From assembly GCA_017477425.1 (NCBI GenBank), contig JAFUVT010000002.1, positions 1-64,000 on the forward strand: a DNA stretch of 64,000 bases, written 5' to 3'. Of this stretch, positions 40,965 through 51,147 are shown in pieces (position 1 is the first letter of the stretch; every line of letters begins with the position of its first letter). The notes beneath the pieces were generated by a model. The model saw only the letters and a list, made by a program, of their open reading frames with translations. It was not told where the DNA came from and did no database searches. This DNA is from Bacteroidales bacterium (lineage in GTDB: Bacteria; Bacteroidota; Bacteroidia; Bacteroidales; F082). The position numbers and the translations under genes were made by a program.

Positions 40965-42615
<1,651 letters not shown>

Positions 42616-42641
<26 letters not shown>

Positions 42642-42670
42642 GGCTTTAAAATTTATGGCAAAAATATTGG
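42616..42670. repeat. Direct repeat, left copy, flanking a 2.7-kb block
   Basis: The first 35 bases (GTATGTGGGACTTTGCGTTT and on to GGCTTTAAA) are identical to 45361-45395, with clear similarity up to 42670. On the minus strand this is the transporter's start codon region. Confidence 0.9.
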
Positions 42671-42678
42671 TTTTTTCG

Positions 42679-42706
42679 TTGCATTATCGTTTTTTTTGTA
42701 TATTTG
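42679..42706 (+). promoter_or_regulatory. Promoter of the S74-like/GH16/T9SS-cargo block
   Basis: TTG at 42679-42681 and TATATTTG at 42699-42706 (17-base spacer), with the ATG at 42736. Confidence 0.55.
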
Positions 42707-42735
42707 TTGCGTTGAAATATAAAAAACAAAGTACT

Positions 42736-43368
42736 ATGAAAAAATCACTACTATTTACAGCAGTTATTGTTCTGCTTTCATTATTTGCACAAGCGCAAAT
42801 GAAAGTCCAAAGCGACGGCCACATCAGCCTTGGCACTTTGTCGGGCGCATGGACTGTAGGCACTCAGGTTTATCCATCAGGATGCGTCCATTTCAACACA
42901 CAAAGCACAGATGATTGGCACTGGGTGACGGTAGCCTCTCCCAATGTCGTGAAAGGGAAATGTTGGATCGTGACCTATCCTGGCGACAAGTACGACCACC
43001 GCTTCTTCGTCACTGGCAATGGCTACATCTTCAAACGCGGCAGTTGGAAGGCTGCCGATGCGAGCCTTCTGTCATCCTCGGAGACAATTCGCGATGCCGG
43101 TGCGGTGCTCGACAGCATCACGGGCGTTTGGTACACGCCCATCGAAGAAGGGGCGAAACGCGATGAAGGCAGAAAGGCCGGCGTCACTGCGCAGGAAGTG
43201 GAAAAAGTATTGCCCGAAGCCGTTACCACCGATGAAAATGGGCTGATGTATGTGGACTACGAGACCTTGACCGTGTTTCTCATCGAAGCGGTGAAGGAAC
43301 AGCGGCAAGAAATAGAGTTGCTTCGTAAGACTCTGGAAGAAAACGGACTGTTGGAACCTCAAAAATGA
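42736..43368 (+). CDS. Exported protein with C-terminal peptidase-S74-like (intramolecular chaperone) domain
   Basis: 210 residues from the ATG at 42736: signal peptide ending LFAQAQ, a short beta-rich part, then a tail ending AGVTAQEVEKVLPEAVTTDENGLMYVDYETLTVFLIEAVKEQRQEIELL, the pattern of the S74 chaperone domain of tail fibres (Q-E-V-x-x-x-L-P-E ... D-Y ... L-I-E-A-I-K-E-L) with its coiled-coil end. Such domains trimerise and may self-cleave; Bacteroidota carry them on secreted proteins. It is 7 bp upstream of the GH16 gene, so it may form or mature an extracellular assembly. Confidence 0.75.
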   Translation: MKKSLLFTAVIVLLSLFAQAQMKVQSDGHISLGTLSGAWTVGTQVYPSGCVHFNTQSTDDWHWVTVASPNVVKGKCWIVTYPGDKYDHRFFVTGNGYIFKRGSWKAADASLLSSSETIRDAGAVLDSITGVWYTPIEEGAKRDEGRKAGVTAQEVEKVLPEAVTTDENGLMYVDYETLTVFLIEAVKEQRQEIELLRKTLEENGLLEPQK

Positions 43369-43375
43369 TGAGAAC

Positions 43376-44542
43376 ATGAAAAAATTTATCCTTTTTAACG
43401 CCATATTATTGTTAAATATGAATATGATGTCGCAGATTGACTTGAACGATAAAAACTGGGGATCTGAGCCTGTCTTTTATGACAACTTTGACGAAACTAA
43501 TCGCCAGTTTGACAACACATTCCAAGAACCGTTAGGGAAATGGATATCGTATTCCAAAGGTGCTTGGCCCTCAGGAGTAACCAAACCTTCTACAAATCAA
43601 GTATATCAATGGTGGAATTGCAGTTTTAACTCAAACAACGAGACAATAAAACTTCATTGTCTGTACGAACCCAATAGCCCATTACAATGTGGCAGTTACG
43701 ATATCGCACCATTGCAAGGATGGCATTGCGATTATTCCCACCAAGATTTGTATTATTATTCTGGAATTATAGAGACTCCAACCCCATTATTCCGATATGG
43801 ATATTTTGAAATTCGCTGTCAACTTCCCGTTCACAAAGGAGCCTTCCCTGCTTTTTGGCTTTGGGATGCGAAGAATTCCAATCAAAGCAACGATCCTCAC
43901 TACGAAGAGATTGATATATTTGAGTTTTCTTGGAACATCGGAGAATCACCAAACTGGATAGGCAATCCTAACCCTCACGGTCTTCCAGATCCATACACTT
44001 TTACAACCGGCATATATTTCAACGATAATAGTCCAACTCCATATACATCCTATGCTCGCAATTTTCCAACTTTGCCCGATGGCAGTTTAGATCTGAGCAA
44101 TTGGCATGTTTTTTCTTGTGAATGGATGCCAGATTATGTAAGGTGGTATTGTGACGGAATTTTGGTAAATGAGTTTTATGAATCCTATCATATCCCTCAT
44201 AGACCACTCACTCTAAAAACCAACTATGCTGTCGATGGCAAATATAAATACAATAATAATATTTGGACAGGAAGCGGTGATATGATTGTTGATTACATTA
44301 AAGTATATCAACTAAATTGGGATTGTGATAATGACGAAACGATTAATAGTCAATATGAATTAGACAATTTTGTTTTTGCCGTAAAAAAAACAGTTTTGAT
44401 AGACTCTCCCTACGAAAGCATCACTGTTGATAATTCCAAAAAAATAACTTTTCGAATCGCCGATTCTTTTACCGTGACGGGAGAATTTCAAGTTGATAGC
44501 GGTGCCGAATTTACGGTTATCCGACAGTCTTGTCCAGAATAA
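43376..44542 (+). CDS. GH16 family beta-glucanase-like enzyme
   Basis: 388 residues. A signal peptide (to about residue 20, MMSQ) precedes a GH16 jelly-roll: YGYFEIRCQLPVHKGAFPAFWLWDA and the catalytic E178-I-D180-I-F-E183 (nucleophile and acid of the ExDxxE motif). Family 16 cleaves beta-1,3 or beta-1,4 bonds in laminarin, lichenin, agar or porphyran; the exact substrate cannot be told. Residues from about 310 are an appended beta-rich segment with no sorting signal that I recognise. It is 7 bp after the S74-like gene. Confidence 0.88.
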   Translation: MKKFILFNAILLLNMNMMSQIDLNDKNWGSEPVFYDNFDETNRQFDNTFQEPLGKWISYSKGAWPSGVTKPSTNQVYQWWNCSFNSNNETIKLHCLYEPNSPLQCGSYDIAPLQGWHCDYSHQDLYYYSGIIETPTPLFRYGYFEIRCQLPVHKGAFPAFWLWDAKNSNQSNDPHYEEIDIFEFSWNIGESPNWIGNPNPHGLPDPYTFTTGIYFNDNSPTPYTSYARNFPTLPDGSLDLSNWHVFSCEWMPDYVRWYCDGILVNEFYESYHIPHRPLTLKTNYAVDGKYKYNNNIWTGSGDMIVDYIKVYQLNWDCDNDETINSQYELDNFVFAVKKTVLIDSPYESITVDNSKKITFRIADSFTVTGEFQVDSGAEFTVIRQSCPE

Positions 44543-44586
44543 AAAAGAAAAAACGAAGTGAATAAAACAAATAATAATTATTGGAT

Positions 44587-45360
44587 ATGAAAAAATTGAT
44601 ACTTATTATTCTTGTGATACTTCTTTCTGTCTCAAGAGTCTTAGCCCAAACAGGCGAAATCATCTATAAGGATTTTGATCCCGACACATGTAAATATATA
44701 ACTTGGTCTTTATTTGGAGAAGGCATTGATTCTTTGAAAATCGACTTTGACTTGGATGGCGTTATTGATTTTTGGGTTACTGGGCACGTCCAACATGGAG
44801 CACTTCTTCCGGAAGCTTATGTGTCAGATGGTTGGGAATTGTGCTATCCAGAAGAAAACACCATCTTTGACAATGACACAATAACTTGGTGCAACTATAG
44901 TTTCTGGCCAGATGGTTGTTTTAGAGGACGATATGGATTCAGAAAACAATATAATGGTAATTACTACTATGGTTGGATGATTACCTATTGCGACATGAAA
45001 CAAAAAAAATCCCACATTGAAGATATCGGAAGAAATATTTATATCGACAAATTCGCCTTCTGCACCATCCCCAACTATCCCTTGCACTGGGGGCAGACCA
45101 ACTTGACAGGCATTGAGGAAAACGGAGCCTCTACATTTGCCGTTGTGCATCCCAACCCAACCAAAGGCACGGTAACCGTCACGGGACAGAACCTGAGGCA
45201 GGCCGAAATTGCCAACATGCTCGGGCAGCAGGTGGCCACGGCGCATGGAACGGGGGAAACACTGCAAATCGACATCAGCGGCCTGCCAGCTGGCATTTAT
45301 TTTGTCAGTATTACAGACACGGAAGGACGAAAATGCGTACGGAAAGTGATGAAGGAATAA
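44587..45360 (+). CDS. Secreted protein with type IX secretion C-terminal sorting domain
   Basis: 257 residues from the ATG at 44587 (a TTG six bases upstream is ignored). A signal peptide ends RVLAQ. The last 75 residues form a T9SS type A sorting domain: VVHPNPTKGTVTVTG, QVATAHGTGETLQIDISGLPAGIYFVSI and the Lys/Arg-rich end RKCVRKVMKE. The protein is therefore cargo of the GldKLMN machine encoded at 12.9-17.8 kb, delivered to the cell surface. The middle part (Trp/Tyr-rich, DLDGVIDFWV) is not recognised and is perhaps a binding module. It follows the GH16 gene by 44 bp. Confidence 0.85.
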   Translation: MKKLILIILVILLSVSRVLAQTGEIIYKDFDPDTCKYITWSLFGEGIDSLKIDFDLDGVIDFWVTGHVQHGALLPEAYVSDGWELCYPEENTIFDNDTITWCNYSFWPDGCFRGRYGFRKQYNGNYYYGWMITYCDMKQKKSHIEDIGRNIYIDKFAFCTIPNYPLHWGQTNLTGIEENGASTFAVVHPNPTKGTVTVTGQNLRQAEIANMLGQQVATAHGTGETLQIDISGLPAGIYFVSITDTEGRKCVRKVMKE

Positions 45361-45413
45361 GTATGTGGGACTTTGCGTTTTTGCATGGCTTTAAATTTGA
45401 GGGCAAAGATATT
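45361..45413. repeat. Direct repeat, right copy, flanking the 2.7-kb block
   Basis: Copy of 42616-42670, same orientation, offset 2,745 bp. It contains the first nine codons of the transporter (minus strand) cut off from their gene. It starts directly after the stop of the T9SS cargo gene. Confidence 0.9.
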
Positions 45414-45458
45414 GAAATTATCCTTACTTTTGCCGCAAATATCAAATCCATAACAAAA

Positions 45459-47612
45459 ATGAAAAAGATTTTCAGACTCCTATCGTTGGCCGTCCTGGTG
45501 GCTTTTGCGCTGCCCACCACGGCCCAAGAAAAGAAGCTCTTCACCCCCGAGGACGCTTCCTACAACAACCGCAGCATCTATGCCCAACGCCCCAACCAGC
45601 TGAAATGGGTGGGCAACACTGACATTCTCATGAAGGTGAACGGCAACGAAATCGTCACGATGAACCCCACCTCGAAGAAAGAGACGACTTTCCTCACCGT
45701 CGACGAGCTGAACGGCTATGCCAAAGGCGAAGGCGTCAACGACCTGATGCGCATCCCGCAACTGACGTGGATCAATGACTACCAAGCCTATTTCTATGCC
45801 TTGGGTGACAACGGCATCGCACTCAACAAGATGGACATCAAGAAGAAATCCATCGACCCCATCACATCCATCCCGCAAGGGGCCGAAAACCAAAATGTCT
45901 GCAAAACCACTTTGAATGTTGCCTATACCATCGACAACAACCTTTATGTGGCCAAAGGCGACAAGCAAATCCAAATCACCGACAACCCCGAAGGCGTGGT
46001 GGCGGGCCAAAGCGTGCACCGCAACGAGTTCGCCATCGATGGCGGCATCTTCTGGTCGCCCGACGGCAAACTCCTCGCCTACTACTCGATGGACGAGCGT
46101 ATGGTGACCGATTATCCGCTGGTCGACATCACCGAGCGCATCGCCACGGCCAAGCCCATCAAATACCCCATGGCCGGTATGACGAGCCACGAGGTGACAC
46201 TGCACGTCTACAACATCGCCACAGGCAAGGAAATCGTCATCAAGACGGGCGAACCCGCCGAGCAGTACCTCACCGCCATCACCTGGAACCCTGACAACAA
46301 GCGCATCTACATCGGTGTGCTGAACCGCGGACAAAACCACCTGAAATTCAACGAATACAGTGCCATCACGGGCGACTTCATCCAAACCATCTTCGAAGAC
46401 CGCGACGAGCAGTATGTGGAGCCGCAAGGTCCCGCCTACTTCCTGCCCGACAACCCTGACCAGTTCATCTGGAAAGCCCAGCGCGACGGCTACTATCACC
46501 TCTATCTTTATACCATCAGCAAGAAGCAGGTGAAGCAACTCACCAAGGGCGATTTCGTCATCACTGACTTCAACGGCTTCTCGAAGGACGGCAGCAAGAT
46601 CTACTACCGCTCCACCGAGGTCAGCCCGCTGGAACGCCACTGCTACATGATGGACATCAAGAGCGGCAATATCACCAAACTCACCAAGGAACACGGCACC
46701 CACGACATCGTGCCCTCGGGCAACGGCAAGTATTTCTTGGATTCCTATAGCAGCACCGATGTGCCTTTCAATGTCGACATTATGGATGCCAACGGCAAAT
46801 TCGTGAGACGTCTGCACGAAGCCGAAAATCCGATTAAGGACTATTACATCGGCAAAACCGAATTGGGCACCTTGAAATCCGAAGACGGCCAGACGCTCTA
46901 CACCCGCCTCATCAAGCCCTACAACTTCGATGCTTCGAAGAAATATCCCGTCGTCGTTTACGTTTACGGTGGTCCTCATGCCCAACTCATCACCGACACT
47001 TGGACGGCGGGCGCAGGCATCTACCTCAACTACCTTGCCCAGGAAGGCTTCCTCGTCTTCACCCTCGACAACCGTGGCTCGGCCGACCGTGGCGAGGCCT
47101 TTGAGCAGTGCATCCACCGCCAGTGCGGTCAACTCGAGATGCGCGACCAGATGGTAGGCATCAATTGGCTCAAAACTTTGCCTTACGTCGATGCCGACCG
47201 CATCGGCAGCGACGGATGGAGCTATGGCGGCTTCATGTCCACGTCGCTGAAAATCAACCACCCCGAGGTGTTCAAGGTGAGCGTGGCTGGCGGCCCTGTG
47301 TTGGATTGGAAATACTATGAAATCATGTACGGCGAGCGCTACATGGACACGCCCGAGGAGAACCCCGAAGGCTACGAATTGACCAGCCTCGAGAACAAGA
47401 CCGACAAGCTCGAAGGCAAGCTCCTGATGATCCACTGCACCACCGACCCCGTGGTGATGTGGCAGCACAGCCTTGTCTTCGTCGAGAACTGCATCCACAA
47501 CGGCAAGCAACTAGATTATTTCGTCTATCCCGGCCACGACCACAACGTCTACGGCATGGACAGGGCGCACCTGATTACCAAGATTACGCAATATTTTAAG
47601 GATAATCTTTAA
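45459..47612 (+). CDS. S9 family dipeptidyl peptidase (DPP IV-like), exported
   Basis: 717 residues from the ATG at 45459, chosen because it starts a signal peptide (LVAFALPTTAQ); the longer ORF reads through the duplicated transporter start. An N-terminal beta-propeller (to about residue 440) precedes the alpha/beta hydrolase domain. The catalytic triad is visible: Ser588 in GWSYGG, Asp663 in TTDPVV, His693 in PGHDHN. It releases dipeptides, usually X-Pro, from peptides in the periplasm, as DPP IV does in Porphyromonas. A TACTTTTG box (45425-45432) and a terminator at 47626-47656 bracket it. Confidence 0.93.
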   Translation: MKKIFRLLSLAVLVAFALPTTAQEKKLFTPEDASYNNRSIYAQRPNQLKWVGNTDILMKVNGNEIVTMNPTSKKETTFLTVDELNGYAKGEGVNDLMRIPQLTWINDYQAYFYALGDNGIALNKMDIKKKSIDPITSIPQGAENQNVCKTTLNVAYTIDNNLYVAKGDKQIQITDNPEGVVAGQSVHRNEFAIDGGIFWSPDGKLLAYYSMDERMVTDYPLVDITERIATAKPIKYPMAGMTSHEVTLHVYNIATGKEIVIKTGEPAEQYLTAITWNPDNKRIYIGVLNRGQNHLKFNEYSAITGDFIQTIFEDRDEQYVEPQGPAYFLPDNPDQFIWKAQRDGYYHLYLYTISKKQVKQLTKGDFVITDFNGFSKDGSKIYYRSTEVSPLERHCYMMDIKSGNITKLTKEHGTHDIVPSGNGKYFLDSYSSTDVPFNVDIMDANGKFVRRLHEAENPIKDYYIGKTELGTLKSEDGQTLYTRLIKPYNFDASKKYPVVVYVYGGPHAQLITDTWTAGAGIYLNYLAQEGFLVFTLDNRGSADRGEAFEQCIHRQCGQLEMRDQMVGINWLKTLPYVDADRIGSDGWSYGGFMSTSLKINHPEVFKVSVAGGPVLDWKYYEIMYGERYMDTPEENPEGYELTSLENKTDKLEGKLLMIHCTTDPVVMWQHSLVFVENCIHNGKQLDYFVYPGHDHNVYGMDRAHLITKITQYFKDNL

Positions 47613-47625
47613 TCGAGTCAAAAGC

Positions 47626-47656
47626 CCTCTGACTTATTCGGTTAGAGGGTTTTTTA
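47626..47656 (+). terminator. Terminator of the S9 peptidase gene
   Basis: CCCTCTGAC pairs with GTTAGAGGG (one mismatch) around a short loop, followed by TTTTTT. Confidence 0.8.
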
Positions 47657-47661
47657 CATCC

Positions 47662-47755
47662 TATCGGATATAAAACAGCATTTTTATCACATTTTTATAT
47701 CATATCGGATATAATTTCAAGAATTATTACTAATTTTGCATTCGAAAGGATATAA
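47662..47755 (+). promoter_or_regulatory. hipBST promoter with three GGATATAA operator sites
   Basis: TATCGGATATAA occurs at 47662-47673 and 47703-47714, and AAAGGATATAA at 47745-47755; they lie upstream of and just downstream of the -7 box TAATTTTG (47731-47738). The words recall the TATCC/GGATA half-sites of the Escherichia coli HipB operator. This is the expected layout for autorepression by HipB. Confidence 0.75.
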
Positions 47756-47758
47756 AAA

Positions 47759-47989
47759 ATGAAGAAAACAACGTTGACAGAAACCGTAAAACGGCTAAGA
47801 AAAGAGTTTGGGCTGACGCAAGAGGAATTGGCGCTCAAATCGGGTGTGGGACTTAACTTTGTCCGCGAAATGGAGCAAGGCAAACCCACCGTCAGACTCG
47901 ACAAAGTGAACCAAGTGCTCAACCTTTTCAACTACGAGATGGCTCCGTCACCAATACCCAACCGCCATGAGGAAAGCATTGATTTATAG
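47759..47989 (+). CDS. hipB: HipB-like antitoxin/repressor
   Basis: 76 residues, a single XRE helix-turn-helix: LRKEFGLTQEELALKSGVGLNFVREMEQG with the recognition helix at VGLNFVREME, plus a short C-terminal tail. In HipBST systems HipB binds the operator and the HipS-HipT complex. It is 4 bp after the third operator site and overlaps hipS by 23 bp. Confidence 0.85.
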   Translation: MKKTTLTETVKRLRKEFGLTQEELALKSGVGLNFVREMEQGKPTVRLDKVNQVLNLFNYEMAPSPIPNRHEESIDL

Positions 47990-48299
47990 CAAGAAAACGT
48001 TGGCAGGGGTATTGACTGAAACCGACGATGGCTATTTGTTCCAATACGACGGCAACTATCTTGCCATGCCAGATGCCAAGCCCATCAGCCTGACCATGCC
48101 GCTTTCATCCCTGGCGTACAAAAGCAGCGTATTGTTTCCGTTTTTCGACGGCCTCATCCCTGAAGGCTGGCTGTTGGACGTGGCCATCCGCAACACCGAC
48201 ATCAGCATTCTCGACCGGATGTCACTATTGCTGTTATGTTGCAAAGATTGCATCGGAGCCGTGAGTGTCGTACCATTAAACGAAGAAAGCCATGAGTAA
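47967..48299 (+). CDS. hipS: HipS-like protein (HipA N-terminal subdomain)
   Basis: 110 residues equal to the N-subdomain 1 of HipA (LAGVLTETDDGYLFQYD, then SLTMPLSSLAYKSSVLFPFFDGLIPEGWLL), here a separate gene. In the tripartite system of enteropathogenic E. coli the stand-alone HipS, not HipB, neutralises the kinase HipT. It overlaps hipB by 23 bp and hipT by 8 bp. Confidence 0.85.
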   Translation: MRKALIYSKKTLAGVLTETDDGYLFQYDGNYLAMPDAKPISLTMPLSSLAYKSSVLFPFFDGLIPEGWLLDVAIRNTDISILDRMSLLLLCCKDCIGAVSVVPLNEESHE

Positions 48300-49230
48300 A
48301 TGTTTGTATTGCTATAAGGAACTCGGCCCAGAAGAGCATAGTTTTCATGCCTCGTGTGCAAAAAAATTCTTCGGAACGCCCCATGCCCCAATCATGGAAT
48401 ACACACGAGCCGACATGGACCGATTGGCGGAGAAAATCATCCGCATGCAAACGACACTTACAGGAGTTCAGCCCAAATTGTCGCTCAACCTACAACAACA
48501 CGAAGGCACACAACGCCTTACCATCGTAGGTCTTTGGGGTAATTATATCTTCAAGCCACAGACCAACGGCTACCAACAGATGCCCGAGAATGAAGACCTG
48601 ACCATGCATTTGGCCCAAATTGCCAAAATCAAGACCGCACAGCACAGCTTGATTCGTTTGGCCGACCAAACCCTTGGCTATCTCACCAAGCGCATGGATC
48701 GTGATGAAAAAGGCAACAAACTGGCCATGGAGGATTTCTGCCAACTCACTGAACGACAGACCGAATACAAATACCGCAGTTCGTATGAGCAAATCGCCAA
48801 AGCCATTGCCAAATACTCTTCAACGCCCCAGCTTGACTTGGTCAATTATTACGAATTGCTGCTATTCTGCTGGTTGACAGGCAACAACGACATGCATCTG
48901 AAAAATTTTTCCTTACTCGACAATGGACGTGGAGGCTACGGTCTCTCCCCCGCCTACGACCTATTGAACGTAGCCATAGCCAACCCGAAAGACACGGAAG
49001 AACTCGCGTTGACTTTGAATGGAAAGAAAAAACGAATCACACTGGATGACTTCAAGAGAGCGGCTTCACTAGCAGGTATTTCAGAAAAAGTCATCGTCGG
49101 AATGGTTGCGCATTTCATGAAATGTCTACCTGCGTGGGAAAGCGCCATCGAACAAAGTTTCCTCTCCAAGGAATTGCAACAGGATTATCTTGACTTGCTT
49201 CACAACAGGTTTGAAAGAACCAAAGCATAA
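48292..49230 (+). CDS. hipT: HipT-like Ser/Thr kinase toxin
   Basis: 312 residues with the HipA kinase core only: a Gly-loop TTLTGVQPK at 54-62, lysine in IFKP near 88, catalytic GNNDMHLKNFSLL (Asp200) and metal-binding SPAYDLLN (Asp223). HipA/HipT kinases phosphorylate aminoacyl-tRNA synthetases (GltX or TrpS) and stop growth. Unlike E. coli HipT it begins with a zinc-knuckle-like C4-x2-C7-x11-H19-x2-C22. The loop has Thr at the places where HipT has its Ser-Ile-Ser autophosphorylation sites. It is complete. Confidence 0.88.
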   Translation: MSKCLYCYKELGPEEHSFHASCAKKFFGTPHAPIMEYTRADMDRLAEKIIRMQTTLTGVQPKLSLNLQQHEGTQRLTIVGLWGNYIFKPQTNGYQQMPENEDLTMHLAQIAKIKTAQHSLIRLADQTLGYLTKRMDRDEKGNKLAMEDFCQLTERQTEYKYRSSYEQIAKAIAKYSSTPQLDLVNYYELLLFCWLTGNNDMHLKNFSLLDNGRGGYGLSPAYDLLNVAIANPKDTEELALTLNGKKKRITLDDFKRAASLAGISEKVIVGMVAHFMKCLPAWESAIEQSFLSKELQQDYLDLLHNRFERTKA

Positions 49231-49234
49231 AGCG

Positions 49235-49268
49235 AAAAGGTGCCGCAGAGATTTCCTCGGCACCTTTT
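49235..49268. terminator. Bidirectional terminator between hipT and hydG
   Basis: AAAAGGTGCCG (49235-49245) pairs with CGGCACCTTTT (49258-49268) over a 12-base loop, with A and T runs on both sides. It sits between convergent genes. Confidence 0.85.
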
Positions 49269-49298
49269 CATTATCGGTTAATCAAAAAAAGGAATTCT

Positions 49299-50753
49299 TT
49301 AGAAATAAAGGTCGCGTTCGCCGTACTTGATGCGCTCGATGCGGCTCTTCAGCTCGTCGAGGAACTTCGGGTCGACGTTCTTGAAGTTGTTCTCGATGCA
49401 CTTCCAGCCCTTGGCCGCGACTTCGGGCGTGGCGTAGTCGACGAGGTATTCCGTAAGAGTGAGGATGGCATTGGGCGTGCAGTAGCGCTTGATGAAGCCA
49501 GGCACGCTGAATTCCATGAAGTGCTCACCGGTGCGGCCAAGGCGGTAGCAGGCCGTGCAGAAGCTCGGGATGAAGTCGTGGTCGAGCAGCTTGTCGATGA
49601 TGTCGCCCAAAGTGCGGTCGTCGCCAATCTTGAACTGCTCGCGGTGCAGGTTCTGGTCTTCCTGCTTGTCGCTGTTCTTCTCCTCTTCCTCGTGGTGGTA
49701 CTTGTAGTCACCGATTTGCAGGTTGGTGCCGCCGTCGATTTGCGAGATGCCGTATTCGATGGCCTTGGCGCGGAAGGCGGCGTCCTCGCGGGCGGTAAGA
49801 ATCATGCCCGTGTAAGGCACGGCCAGACGGAAGATGGCTATGATCTTCTCAAAGGTCTCGTCGTCAACGAAATACTTCGTGTCGATGTTGAGGCCCGAAG
49901 CGTCCTTGATGCGCGGGAACGAGATGGTGTGCGGACCCACGTTGAAGCAAGCCTCAAGGTGGTTGGTGTGGCGAATCATGGCCAACACCTCATAACGCCA
50001 GTCGTAAAGGCCGAAGAGGATACCCAGACCGTTGTCGTCGATGCCGGCTTCCTGGGCGCGGTCCATGGCGGTAAGGCGGTAGTTGTAGTCACCCTTCTTC
50101 GTATTAATCGGGTGATAGTCGTTGTACACCTCGGGGCAATAGGTCTCCTGGAAAATCTGGTAGGTGCCGATGCCCGCTTCCTTCACGGTGCGGAAGCCCT
50201 CCACATCGAGCGGCGCGGCATTGATGTTGACGCGACGGATGCTGCCCTTGCCTTTCTTGGTGGCGTAGGTCACTTTCACGGTGTGGGCGATGTACTCCGG
50301 CGAGTATTTCGGCGACTCACCGTAGACGAGGATGAGGCGCTTCTGGCCGTCGTCTTCCAAGGCCTCCACGTTACGGACAAGTTCTTCGTCGGTGAGCGTG
50401 GTACGAACCTGTTCCTTGTTCGACGAGCGGAAACCGCAGTATTTGCAGTTGTTGACGCAATAGTTGCCCACGTACAGCGGGGCGAACAGCACGATGCGGT
50501 TGCCATAGATGCGGCGTTTCAGCTCGCGGGCGCCTTCCTTGATCTCTTCGACCAAAGCGGGGTCGGTGGTGTTGACGAGGACGGCGGTCTCTTCCATCGT
50601 CAGGCGGTTCTTGTCGAGCGACTTCTGGATGATTTCGCGCACACGCTCAGGCGTGCTTTTGGTGTTGTTGATGTAGTCCCAAATCTCTTCCGATGAGATG
50701 AACGGGCGGTTAGGCTCGTCGGGGATACGACATTTTTCGGGATGGAATTGCAT
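49299..50753 (-). CDS. hydG: [FeFe]-hydrogenase maturation radical SAM enzyme HydG
   Basis: 484 residues. The radical SAM cysteines are in CVNNCKYCGF near residue 100, and the auxiliary cluster cysteines are in SFCTACYRLGRTGEHFMEF near residue 390, the pair that sets HydG apart from the related ThiH. HydG cleaves tyrosine to make the CO and cyanide ligands of the H-cluster. A charged insert (YHHEEEEKNSDKQEDQN) lies near residue 355. It is 19 bp after the TM1266-type regulator. The presence of HydG implies an [FeFe] hydrogenase elsewhere; HydE and HydF are not in this window. Confidence 0.95.
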   Translation of the reverse strand: MQFHPEKCRIPDEPNRPFISSEEIWDYINNTKSTPERVREIIQKSLDKNRLTMEETAVLVNTTDPALVEEIKEGARELKRRIYGNRIVLFAPLYVGNYCVNNCKYCGFRSSNKEQVRTTLTDEELVRNVEALEDDGQKRLILVYGESPKYSPEYIAHTVKVTYATKKGKGSIRRVNINAAPLDVEGFRTVKEAGIGTYQIFQETYCPEVYNDYHPINTKKGDYNYRLTAMDRAQEAGIDDNGLGILFGLYDWRYEVLAMIRHTNHLEACFNVGPHTISFPRIKDASGLNIDTKYFVDDETFEKIIAIFRLAVPYTGMILTAREDAAFRAKAIEYGISQIDGGTNLQIGDYKYHHEEEEKNSDKQEDQNLHREQFKIGDDRTLGDIIDKLLDHDFIPSFCTACYRLGRTGEHFMEFSVPGFIKRYCTPNAILTLTEYLVDYATPEVAAKGWKCIENNFKNVDPKFLDELKSRIERIKYGERDLYF

Positions 50754-50772
50754 ATCTGTTAGATTTTGAATT

Positions 50773-51015
50773 TTAATGGTTTTTGAGCAACGCCGACTTC
50801 ACCTCGATGTCGTTGATGCGACCCAACTGGCCGGTGAGGGAACCGATTTCGTCTGTTGTGCCTTCAAAGATGACGGAAATGAGGCTGTAATGCTCACGCG
50901 GAAAGCCTTGGCGGCAGATGATGATGCCTGCGTGACGGGAAAGCACCGCATTCACCTCGGGTGCGGCTTCGCGGTTTTCCACATAAATAAGGACGGTGCC
51001 TATTCTCCTTTCCAT
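50773..51015 (-). CDS. Iron-only hydrogenase system putative regulator (TM1266 family)
   Basis: 80 residues with a ferredoxin-like ACT-type fold: RIGTVLIYVENRE, the middle GIIICRQGFPREHYSLISVIFEGTTDEIGSL and a short C-terminus. The family is named for its place beside hydrogenase maturation genes, as here 19 bp upstream of hydG. Its mechanism is unknown; a small-molecule-sensing dimer is likely. Confidence 0.85.
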   Translation of the reverse strand: MERRIGTVLIYVENREAAPEVNAVLSRHAGIIICRQGFPREHYSLISVIFEGTTDEIGSLTGQLGRINDIEVKSALLKNH

Positions 51016-51147
51016 TTGAATTTCCTCCGGATCAGATGATTATGATTCCCGCACGGGCCTCGATGTCAACGCATTGTCTTCATCTCAGCGGTGGTACGGC
51101 TTGGTTTTGCGGGTGCAAAGATACGGTTTTTTTCTTTCTGAAGCTGA

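Noticed and set aside
45480..47510. 676-residue minus-strand ORF
   Set aside because: Complement of the S9 peptidase gene; no domain or signal sequence.
49299..50753. ThiH or biotin synthase instead of HydG
   Set aside because: The C-terminal CTACYRLGRTGEHFM motif and the adjacent TM1266-type regulator fit HydG.
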